A DNA stretch of 64,000 nt from Sagittula marina (GTDB taxonomy: Bacteria; Pseudomonadota; Alphaproteobacteria; Rhodobacterales; Rhodobacteraceae), in assembly GCF_014196795.1 (NCBI RefSeq), contig NZ_JACIEJ010000002.1, forward strand, positions 248,001-312,000, given 5' to 3'. Under the pieces are notes generated by a model. The model searched no databases. It worked only from the letters and a program-made list of their open reading frames with translations, and was not told the origin of the DNA. Below are positions 1-6,834 of this stretch, one piece after another; positions within the stretch are counted from its first letter, which is position 1; each line of letters starts with the position of its first letter. The translations under genes and the position numbers were made by a program.

Positions 1-609
1 CGGACGTTTTCCTTCCTTCGCTCGAACGACCTGATCTACGGGCCAGCGATCAAATCCTACATGATGGGGGAAACTCCGCCGGCCTTCGATCTGCTCTATT
101 GGAACGGCGACGGCGCGAACCTGCCGGGCAAGATGTTCCGCGAATACCTGCGCGGTCTCTGCCAGCGCAACGAATTCGCTGAGGGTCGTTACGAGATACT
201 GGGGGAAACCTTGTCGGTGAAGGACGTCGATGTCCCGCTCATGTCCATCGCGACGGAGACAGATCACATCGCCGCCGCCCGTGACGTCTATCGGGGTGTG
301 CAGCTGATGGGCTCCCGGTCCAAGACGTTCGTTCTGGGCCAGTCCGGTCACATCGCGGGTATCGTGAACCCACCGGGCAAGGACAAGTACGGGCACTACC
401 TGAATGACAACCTTGGGGAAGCGTTCGACGACTGGAAAGCCCAGGCCGAGCATCACAAGGGGTCGTGGTGGCCGGAATGGGAAGCCTGGCTTAAAAAGCG
501 CTCGGGGAAGATGATACCGGCTCGCGCTCCGGGCGATTCGGGGATCAAACCGCTTGCCCCGGCCCCAGGGTCTTACGTTAAGCTAAAGGCCGCCAAACAA
601 TTCCAATGA
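1..609 (+). CDS. phaC: class I poly(3-hydroxyalkanoate) synthase, 3' part
   Basis: Polymerises (R)-3-hydroxyacyl-CoA into polyhydroxyalkanoate at the surface of storage granules. The frame is open from base 1, so only the last 202 residues are present and the start lies outside the window. The visible part has the family's catalytic Asp region (ATETDHIAAA) and the catalytic His segment (GQSGHIAGIVNPPG). The nucleophile Cys (lipase-like box) would be upstream and cannot be checked. The next gene is a phasin in the same orientation, the usual PHA neighbourhood. Identity is firm from the C-terminal motifs. Confidence 0.95.
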   Translation, partial: RTFSFLRSNDLIYGPAIKSYMMGETPPAFDLLYWNGDGANLPGKMFREYLRGLCQRNEFAEGRYEILGETLSVKDVDVPLMSIATETDHIAAARDVYRGVQLMGSRSKTFVLGQSGHIAGIVNPPGKDKYGHYLNDNLGEAFDDWKAQAEHHKGSWWPEWEAWLKKRSGKMIPARAPGDSGIKPLAPAPGSYVKLKAAKQFQ

Positions 610-623
610 CTTATGCGACGCTC

Positions 624-664
624 GCTGCGATGCAGAAATTTCCCTTGAAATGCTGCATCGCAGC
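624..664 (+). promoter_or_regulatory. inverted pair of CTGC-N3-GCAG motifs (probable PhaR operator, possible phaC stem-loop)
   Basis: CTGCGATGCAG (625-635) and CTGCATCGCAG (653-663) are exact reverse complements and together form a 12-bp stem with a 17-nt loop. Each fits the CTGC-N3-GCAG pattern known for the PHA repressor PhaR of Paracoccus. A further palindrome, TGCAGCTGCA, lies at 678-687. The position between phaC and the phasin gene fits repression of phasin transcription. No U-run follows, so terminator function is less likely. PhaR binding is inference from motif and context. Confidence 0.6.
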
Positions 665-742
665 ATGCATATTGTTTGCAGCTGCAGTGAAACGGGGTGG
701 GCCCGCTTAGCAGCGGAAAAATAGATTAAGAGGAATTTGGAA

Positions 743-1192
743 ATGGCACAGACTCAAGACTTCACCGCGATGATGAAAGACATGATGGGTTCCTTCCCGG
801 TCGACAACAAAGCGATGGAAGATGCTTTCAAAACCACCGCAAGCATGAACGAGAAGCTCTCGTCCGTCGCTCTGGAAGCAGCCGAGAAGTCGACCGAACT
901 GTCCGCAGCTTGGACCAAGGACACACTGAGCAAGCTCTCAGCGATGACCTCCATGAAGTCCGAGCCCGCTGACTACGCCAAAGCGATGACCGATTTCGCA
1001 TCTTCGCAAGCTGAAACAGCGGCCGAAAACATGGCTGCCTTCGCCGAAATCGCGAAAAAGGTTCAGATGGACACCGTCGAGCTGATGATGTCCGCAGGCA
1101 AGGACATCTCCGAGGACATGACCGCCGCCGCCAAGAAAGCGTCGGAAGACATGACATCTTCGGTCAAAAAAGCGTCCGACGCCGCGAAGTAA
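743..1192 (+). CDS. phaP: phasin (PHA granule-associated protein)
   Basis: A small amphipathic helical protein (149 aa) that would coat PHA granules and control their size and number. It is rich in Ala, Met, Lys and Glu, lacks a signal peptide, and has Lys/Ala-rich helical repeats at the C-terminus (AAAKKASEDM, VKKASDAAK), as in the phasin_2 family. The start chosen is the ATG at 743, preceded by AAGAGGA; a TTG two codons upstream is in frame but less likely. It lies downstream of phaC, with PhaR-type motifs before it and a strong hairpin terminator after it, so it is probably transcribed on its own from the intergenic promoter. Confidence 0.9.
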   Translation: MAQTQDFTAMMKDMMGSFPVDNKAMEDAFKTTASMNEKLSSVALEAAEKSTELSAAWTKDTLSKLSAMTSMKSEPADYAKAMTDFASSQAETAAENMAAFAEIAKKVQMDTVELMMSAGKDISEDMTAAAKKASEDMTSSVKKASDAAK

Positions 1193-1274
1193 GTCGCTTT
1201 GACAGGTTTCCCGACGCCCACATGGCGTCTGGGTAAGGGTTTGCGCCCTCTCCTCCCATTTGGCGCAAAATCCT

Positions 1275-1309
1275 GGGGCGGGTACTTCGGTACTCGCCCC
1301 TTCCTTTTT
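1275..1309 (+). terminator. Rho-independent terminator after phasin gene
   Basis: An 11-bp GC-rich stem (1275-1285 with 1290-1300, one G-U pair) closes on a TTCG tetraloop and is followed by TTCCTTTTT. It lies about 80 bases past the phasin stop codon. Confidence 0.85.
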
Positions 1310-1516
1310 GGGGGATGCGTGTTGCAGCCGTGCAACAAACAACCGTTGCGTAAACTCCCGACAGCACGAGCCTGCTCGCAGCCAAAGGCAAACGCGACAG
1401 GCTGCCGTCTCGCTCCACGATATATCGAAATGAGAAACCTGCGTGGCGGCCTGTTAAACGGTCAGCAAAATCCACGCGTTCCCTCACTTCGAGGGCAAGA
1501 ACCTGCCACACAATCC
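1310..1516. other. gene-free interval
   Basis: No coding frame with a credible start, family or ribosome site was recognised between the phasin terminator and the next hairpin. A short TTGCAGCCGTGCAA hairpin lies near 1321. A phaR gene, often found just after the phasin gene in this group, is not here. Confidence 0.5.
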
Positions 1517-1549
1517 AAGCCACCGCGCCTAAGGCGCGGTGGCTTGTTT
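1517..1549 (-). terminator. GC-rich hairpin at the 3' end of the MscS-family gene
   Basis: A perfect 13-bp stem (1517-1529 with 1533-1545) has a 3-nt loop. It sits five bases beyond the stop codon of the minus-strand channel gene. The U-run is poor on either strand, so it may act as a weak terminator or as an mRNA 3'-end stabiliser. Confidence 0.6.
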
Positions 1550-1553
1550 CGTG

Positions 1554-3875
1554 TCAGCGGCCAGTATCGCCCGGAGGTTCGTCATCAGGCGAGGCGTCGA
1601 CGCTGAGCTGATCGTCTGCCTGCTCCGCGGGTTTGGCTGTCGCTTCGACCATATTCTGCGGAGCCTTCTCGATCCGGATCGGCGCGGCGGGCGCGTTGCC
1701 CTCCTTGTCCTCACCAAAGTAGATCGTCTGGTGCGGGAACGGGATCTCGATGCCGCGCTCGTCAAAGATCCGCTTGAGGATCTCGTTGTACGCACGCCCG
1801 ACGCCCCATTGCTGTCCCGGCACGGTCTTGATCCGCGCCCTGACAACCACATCGCTGGAGCCAAAGCTGTTCAGACCAAACCATTGCAGATCGTCGAGGA
1901 TCAGCTTGCCGTAGTCTTCATTGGCCCGCAGTTCGTCGAAGCCGTCCATCATGGCCTGCTTCGCATCCTGTACATTCTCGCGGTAGGCAATGCCCATATC
2001 CGCGACATAGAAAGCGAATTCGCGCATGTAGTTGGACACCATGTCCACCGACGAGAACGGAATGATGTGGAAGGCACCGTGCAAGTCGCGCAGCGACACG
2101 GACCGAATGGTCAGACGCTCTACCGTGCCCGTGGTCCCGCCAACCGTTACCACATCCCCCACGTTCATTGCGTTCTCAAGCTGGATGAAGACACCCGTGA
2201 TGATGTCCTGAACCATTTTCTGCGCGCCGAAACCGATGGCCAGACCCAGAACCCCGGCAGAGGCGATCAGCGGCGCAATGTCGATGCCCACTTCGGACAG
2301 CACGAACATCAGCGTGATCACCACCAAAACGATGGTCACCGCATTCCGCAGCAGCGACAGCAGAGTGCTTTCCCGCGATGTGGGAGCGGACCCAAAGTCC
2401 GGGTTCAGACGGAAATCCACCCACGAATTCACGGCCAGCCAGACAAGGAACGCGCCGACCAGAATGAAGAAGATCGAAATGATCCTCCCCGTCATGGTCA
2501 TGCCGACCTGGCTTTCGAGCCAGCCCTGCATGTCCAATATGCCTATCACGCTTAGGGTAAAGAAGATCACGGCGGCAAGGATTGCGAGCCGCAGGAACTT
2601 CAGCACCTTGGGGATAAAGGCGTTCAGGCGACGCTCCAGCAACGGAAGACGCTGGGAAATCGTGGCAGGCACCTTGATGCCCTTCTTGACGACGCTGCCA
2701 ACCAGGTTCGACAGGATGAAGGCGACGATGATTGCCGCCAGCACCTTGGCCGAGGCGCCCAGCATCGGGAACAGCACGCCGCCGGGACGCGCCAGAACCA
2801 CTGCCAGCAGCGCCACCAGGTAGATCAGCGCGACAACGTACCAGTTGCGCGCCAGAAAGCGCAGCGCGTTGCCCGCATCCGCCAGGCGCGCGCCCAGCAG
2901 CCAATCGGACACAGCCCGACGAAAGCGCACCACCTGCACCATGACTATGACGATCGCGATGAAGGAGATCAGCGTCGACACGCCCCGACCGGTCAGGAAG
3001 TTCACGTTCTGATTGATGATCGGCACCACCAGAAGCTGGCCATAGCCCAGAATGCTGACGATGATCGCGGTCCACCTGTTGACGTATTTCGCGCCACGAT
3101 CCGGGATCGGCATCAGCCGCAGATCCGGCGTCGTCGGCGACAGCAGCGCCCGCACGACCATCTTTGCCATCTCGATCATCAGGAAGGCGTTCAGATACAG
3201 AGTTTGCTGAATCCCCATCTGGCCGACAGACCCGAAGGCCATCAAAGCCAGTAGGTAGCCAGCCCCCCACGCCAGAACGACGACCACCGCATCGATCAAG
3301 ACCGACGCCAGAATGATGAACCCGCTTTGCACCGGACCGCGAACATGCGCCGCAGACCCAAGCTTTCGGAACAGCCGTTTCGCGACCAGCCGCAGCACAT
3401 TGTAGATCAGGACCGTCGCAACGATCACCAGCGCCAGTTCGCGCAGGGTATCCCAGATCACCGCCGGATCGATGGCCACGGCACTGCTCAGCACCTCTGG
3501 GGCGTTTGACAAATGGCCCCAGAACACCTTGGCCGTCGTGCCTACACGCTCTGCGGTGTCCTGTGTCGTCCGCGCAACGCGTCGGCTCAGAGAGACTTCC
3601 TCCGTTGCGGCCACTTCTGCCGCTTCCTCGGGGAGGTCCTTGGCCGTGCCTTCACTGACGCGGTTCAGCGCCTCCAACAGCGCTTCACGGGTGGCGTCGT
3701 CGCTCAGCAGGTCTGCCAGGGCGCCCGCCTGAGCCGCGCTGAGAGTGGCGGCCCCGCTGGTGTCGGAGGCGGTCGCGCCCGCCGGGCTTTGCGCCATTGC
3801 GCCGGTCCATCCGACCAAAAACAGCGTCAGTGCGAAAAAACAGGCCGTTGCGGCCTGTCGAAAAGAAAGGGTCAT
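1554..3875 (-). CDS. MscS-family mechanosensitive ion channel, large type
   Basis: Probable inner-membrane channel that releases solutes during hypo-osmotic shock. The 773-aa product begins with a signal peptide (cleavage near AMAQS). It continues with an Ala/Asp/Glu-rich periplasmic stretch to about residue 130, about nine to ten hydrophobic segments, then the MscS pore helix and beta domain near residues 530-620 (GVLGLAIGFGAQ, QDIITG, GDVVTVGG). The tail is charged and disordered. It is much longer than E. coli MscS (286 aa), resembling the YbdG/YjeP-type large members. It is monocistronic, between unrelated genes. Confidence 0.9.
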   Translation of the reverse strand: MTLSFRQAATACFFALTLFLVGWTGAMAQSPAGATASDTSGAATLSAAQAGALADLLSDDATREALLEALNRVSEGTAKDLPEEAAEVAATEEVSLSRRVARTTQDTAERVGTTAKVFWGHLSNAPEVLSSAVAIDPAVIWDTLRELALVIVATVLIYNVLRLVAKRLFRKLGSAAHVRGPVQSGFIILASVLIDAVVVVLAWGAGYLLALMAFGSVGQMGIQQTLYLNAFLMIEMAKMVVRALLSPTTPDLRLMPIPDRGAKYVNRWTAIIVSILGYGQLLVVPIINQNVNFLTGRGVSTLISFIAIVIVMVQVVRFRRAVSDWLLGARLADAGNALRFLARNWYVVALIYLVALLAVVLARPGGVLFPMLGASAKVLAAIIVAFILSNLVGSVVKKGIKVPATISQRLPLLERRLNAFIPKVLKFLRLAILAAVIFFTLSVIGILDMQGWLESQVGMTMTGRIISIFFILVGAFLVWLAVNSWVDFRLNPDFGSAPTSRESTLLSLLRNAVTIVLVVITLMFVLSEVGIDIAPLIASAGVLGLAIGFGAQKMVQDIITGVFIQLENAMNVGDVVTVGGTTGTVERLTIRSVSLRDLHGAFHIIPFSSVDMVSNYMREFAFYVADMGIAYRENVQDAKQAMMDGFDELRANEDYGKLILDDLQWFGLNSFGSSDVVVRARIKTVPGQQWGVGRAYNEILKRIFDERGIEIPFPHQTIYFGEDKEGNAPAAPIRIEKAPQNMVEATAKPAEQADDQLSVDASPDDEPPGDTGR

Positions 3876-3967
3876 GAGAATGTCAGTCCGTCGTCTGTAA
3901 CTTCAAATGCAGCAGCTAGCGCATCTGACGCAAGTTCAAGCACCCAGATGTATAGCCGCACATGACA

Positions 3968-3995
3968 AACGGCGACCCAAGGAAGGGCCGCCGTT
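3968..3995 (-). terminator. terminator after scoB
   Basis: An 11-bp stem with one mismatch (3968-3978 with 3985-3995) and a 6-nt loop lies just after the scoB stop on the minus strand. It is followed by a short T-containing stretch (GTTTGTC). Confidence 0.6.
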
Positions 3996-4020
3996 CAAAT
4001 TCTTCCGGTCCGGCACAGGA

Positions 4021-4644
4021 TCAGACGATCGTGGCCTCGGTCGCCGCGCGCAGCTCTTCCTCGGTCACGCCTTCGGCGCATTCGACGATCTTCAGCCCGC
4101 CTTCGACCACGTCCAGAACGCCGAGGTTCGTGATGATGCGATCCACCACACCGGTGCCGGTCAGCGGCAGCGTGCAGCTTTTCAACAGCTTCGATTCACC
4201 GGCCTTGTTCTGGTGATCCATGACCACCACAACCTTTTCAACACCGGCAACGAGGTCCATCGCGCCGCCCATGCCCTTGACCAGCTTGCCTGGGATCATC
4301 CAGTTCGCCAGATCGCCGTTTTCGGCCACTTCCATCGCGCCAAGGATTGCCGCTGCAATCTTGCCGCCGCGGATCATGCCAAAGGACATGGCGCTGTCGA
4401 AATACGCGGTCTTGGGCAGCTCGGTGATGGTCTGCTTGCCCGCATTGATCAGGTCCGGGTCCTCTTCACCCTCGTAGGGGAACGGGCCCATGCCCAGCAT
4501 GCCGTTCTCGGACTGCAGGGTGATGTCCTTGTCGCCGACATAGTTGGCCACCAGCGTCGGAATGCCGATGCCAAGGTTGACGTACATGCCGTCTTCGAGT
4601 TCCTGCGCGGCCCGCGCCGCCATCTGATTGCGATCCCAAGGCAT
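4021..4644 (-). CDS. scoB: 3-oxoacid CoA-transferase subunit B
   Basis: Beta subunit of succinyl-CoA:3-ketoacid CoA-transferase, which activates acetoacetate for ketone-body and PHA breakdown. The 207-aa product contains the family's catalytic Glu motif (SENGMLGMGPFP) near residue 50 and the G-rich segments GIGIPTL and GKLVKGMGGAMD. The start is the ATG at 4644, which overlaps the stop of the upstream subunit A gene (TAATG), so the two are translationally coupled. A longer in-frame reading upstream lies inside subunit A and was discarded. PHA genes nearby fit acetoacetyl-CoA metabolism. Confidence 0.93.
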   Translation of the reverse strand: MPWDRNQMAARAAQELEDGMYVNLGIGIPTLVANYVGDKDITLQSENGMLGMGPFPYEGEEDPDLINAGKQTITELPKTAYFDSAMSFGMIRGGKIAAAILGAMEVAENGDLANWMIPGKLVKGMGGAMDLVAGVEKVVVVMDHQNKAGESKLLKSCTLPLTGTGVVDRIITNLGVLDVVEGGLKIVECAEGVTEEELRAATEATIV

Positions 4645-5348
4645 TATGCGTTCTCCCGGCTGCGCGTGGTGACTTTCTCGATGCGCTTCTCGTGCTCGCC
4701 CTTGATGATGCGATGCACGTAGATGCCCGGCAGGTGGATGTTGTCCGGGTCCAGCTCGCCGGGTTCGACGATCTCCTCGACCTCCATCACGCAGATCTTG
4801 CCACACATGGCGGCCGGTGGATTGAAGTTGCGCGCGGTCTTGCGGAAAATGCAGTTGCCCGACGTGTCGGCCTTCCAGGCTTTGACGATGGCCAGATCGG
4901 CAAAGATACCCTCTTCGAGGATGTAATCCTGACCGCCGAACTGCTTCACTTCCTTGCCTTCGGCAATGACAGTGCCAACGCCGGTCTTGGTGTAAAAGCC
5001 CGGAATACCGGCCCCGGCGGCGCGCATACGCTCTGCCAGAGTGCCCTGAGGATTGAATTCCAGCTCAAGCTCACCGGACAGGTACTGGCGCATGAATTCC
5101 GCGTTTTCACCGACATAGGACGACATCATCTTTTTCACCTGACGCGTCGCCAACAGCTTGCCGAGGCCGAAATCATCGACGCCTGCATTGTTGGATGCAA
5201 CGGTGAGATCCTTCACACCGCTTTCGACAATCGCGTCAATCAGCAGTTCCGGAATACCGCAGAGGCCGAAGCCACCCGCCGCGATCAGCATGCCGTCGTT
5301 CAGCAGGCCGTCGAGCGCCTCCTGCGCGGAGCCGTAGACTTTCTTCAT
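4644..5348 (-). CDS. scoA: 3-oxoacid CoA-transferase subunit A
   Basis: Alpha subunit of succinyl-CoA:3-ketoacid CoA-transferase (234 aa), forming the active enzyme with ScoB. It has the conserved N-terminal glycine-rich CoA-transferase segment ([12 protein letters not shown]) and the [12 protein letters not shown] motif near residue 53, with [15 protein letters not shown] near residue 112. The ATG at 5348 is preceded on the minus strand by GGGAGTGTCCC. It is the first gene of the scoA-scoB pair, with one base shared at the junction. The length is normal for the family. Confidence 0.94.
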   Translation of the reverse strand: MKKVYGSAQEALDGLLNDGMLIAAGGFGLCGIPELLIDAIVESGVKDLTVASNNAGVDDFGLGKLLATRQVKKMMSSYVGENAEFMRQYLSGELELEFNPQGTLAERMRAAGAGIPGFYTKTGVGTVIAEGKEVKQFGGQDYILEEGIFADLAIVKAWKADTSGNCIFRKTARNFNPPAAMCGKICVMEVEEIVEPGELDPDNIHLPGIYVHRIIKGEHEKRIEKVTTRSRENA

Positions 5349-5460
5349 GGGACACTCCCTTGGACTTTGGTCCCGAGAGTTCTCGCCCCTTCGCCGGACG
5401 AAGTCAACGCGACGCCGGCAGAAGCGACCGGTAACAGACCATACCCGTCATGGACCACGT

Positions 5461-5490
5461 AAAAAGGGCCACCCTGAAACAGGGTGGCCC
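5461..5490 (-). terminator. Rho-independent terminator of sodC
   Basis: A perfect 11-bp stem, GGGCCACCCTG with CAGGGTGGCCC, has a 3-nt loop and is followed on the minus strand by TTTTTACG. It starts seven bases after the sodC stop. Confidence 0.88.
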
Positions 5491-5496
5491 GGTTCA

Positions 5497-6018
5497 TCAG
5501 CCGCCAATCATGCCACAGGCGACGCGACCGCCTGCGCCACCGATGGGCTGGCTCACATGATCGTCGCCAGCCTCGTGGATGATAAAGGCGGAGCCGTCCT
5601 CATCCATCAGCCCCTCGACTGTTATCATCGTGGTATAAGCCTCCATCTCGCCCTCGCCATCTGAAGCCACGAACAGGTTCGGCAAGTCGCCGTCTTCCGG
5701 GCCGTCCATGTTCAGCAAACCGTGGCCGCCTTCGACCTTGCCAACGTGCCCACCGGAGGTGGTGAAACCTTCGCCCGGCTCGCAGGTCGCCATCTGGTGC
5801 AGGTGCAACCCGTGCTTGCCTGGCTCCAGCCCTTCGACGCGCACGTGGATCAACACGCCATCCGGCCCTTGGGTCAGCGTCGCCTCACCGATGGCCTCGC
5901 CTTCGAGACCGATGATTTCTGACGTGGCAGTCGGTTCAGGCGCCTCCATCGAATGGCTTTCCGCCAAGGCTGTTGTTGCGCAAAGCGCCGCTGTGGCGGA
6001 CAGAATGAAACGGTTCAT
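5497..6018 (-). CDS. sodC: periplasmic Cu/Zn superoxide dismutase
   Basis: Dismutates superoxide in the periplasm. The 173-aa product starts with a signal peptide (MNRFILSATAALCATTALAES). It has copper-ligand histidines in GLHLHQ, the zinc-site region ending SGGHVGKVEGGHG, a further His in IIHEAGDD, and the active-site-loop Arg in GGAGGRVACG. Two cysteines (in ATCEPG and VACG) could form the usual disulfide. The ATG at 6018 follows AGGGAGATTTTC; an upstream in-frame ATG was rejected. It is monocistronic with its own terminator. Confidence 0.93.
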   Translation of the reverse strand: MNRFILSATAALCATTALAESHSMEAPEPTATSEIIGLEGEAIGEATLTQGPDGVLIHVRVEGLEPGKHGLHLHQMATCEPGEGFTTSGGHVGKVEGGHGLLNMDGPEDGDLPNLFVASDGEGEMEAYTTMITVEGLMDEDGSAFIIHEAGDDHVSQPIGGAGGRVACGMIGG

Positions 6019-6125
6019 GAAAATCTCCCTGATATGTCTCGAGCACGCCCGCACTCGGGCGCGCCTCGCATATCAGGTTAACGCAGCCAACCCGCACACG
6101 TTGCAGGGCTGACCTCACGATCCCG

Positions 6126-6677
6126 TCAGATCAGGCGAACCTGCGTGCCGATCGGCGTGATTTCAAACAACTCGGCAATCTTTTCGTTGTAGGTGCCGAT
6201 GCAGCCGTCCGACGACCGCCGCCCGATCTTGCGCGTGTCATGGGTGCCGTGGATCAGGTAGGCGGGCCAATCGAGGTACATGGCGTGGCTGCCAAGCGGA
6301 TTGTCCGGCGCACCGCCCTTGACCGGTTTCCAGTCGGGGAACCGCTCCATCTGGCTGGAGGTCGGCGTCCAGGACGGTCCAACCTTCTTGCGCACGATCT
6401 CGGAATACCCGCGCCGCGTCAGCTCATCGGTCTTCGGCACGGATGTCGGATAAATCCTGTAGTCAGAACCATCGCCCGACCAGAAATGCATGGCGCGGCT
6501 TTCGGTGTCGCACACGATGCAACCTTTGCCCAACTGGCTGAAATGGTCGCGCCAATCCTGCGCCAGGAAGCTCGATGTATTGCGCCTCGGGTCTGCTGCG
6601 CGCGCCATTGCGGGCATGATCAACGACGCTGCGCCAGCGGCGATAAGAGCGCGACGGGACATGTGGTGCGATGCCAT
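6126..6677 (-). CDS. L,D-transpeptidase (YkuD domain), exported
   Basis: Probable periplasmic enzyme making 3-3 peptidoglycan cross-links or anchoring proteins to the wall. The 183-aa product starts with an Arg-containing signal (MSRRALIAAGAASLIMPAMARA; the two Arg resemble a Tat motif). It then carries a YkuD core with HGTHD and the catalytic-cysteine segment RSSDGCIGTYN near residues 155-167. The usual [S/T]HGC has Asp in place of His here, which I believe is seen in related family members. The ATG at 6677 follows AAGGAAGG. Its neighbours are unrelated. Confidence 0.9.
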   Translation of the reverse strand: MASHHMSRRALIAAGAASLIMPAMARAADPRRNTSSFLAQDWRDHFSQLGKGCIVCDTESRAMHFWSGDGSDYRIYPTSVPKTDELTRRGYSEIVRKKVGPSWTPTSSQMERFPDWKPVKGGAPDNPLGSHAMYLDWPAYLIHGTHDTRKIGRRSSDGCIGTYNEKIAELFEITPIGTQVRLI

Positions 6678-6798
6678 GTGGGGTCCTTCCTTTGATGTGT
6701 CTTGCGCCTTAAAATGCGGTCGACATGCTTCAAAGGAAAATCACACATTCTTGAGCGTGCATATGATGGCATATACGCAACACGAAAAACACATGAAA

Positions 6799-6827
6799 AG
6801 GGCACCGGGATGATCTCCCGATGCCCT
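6799..6827 (-). terminator. terminator of topA
   Basis: A 12-bp stem with one mismatch (6799-6810 with 6816-6827) and a 5-nt loop is followed on the minus strand by TTTCATGTGTTTTT. It lies eight bases after the topA stop. Confidence 0.8.
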
Positions 6828-6834
6828 GATCCTG

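Noticed and set aside
1199-1606. 135-codon plus-strand frame after the phasin gene
   Set aside because: Covers a strong terminator and a second hairpin; no domain.
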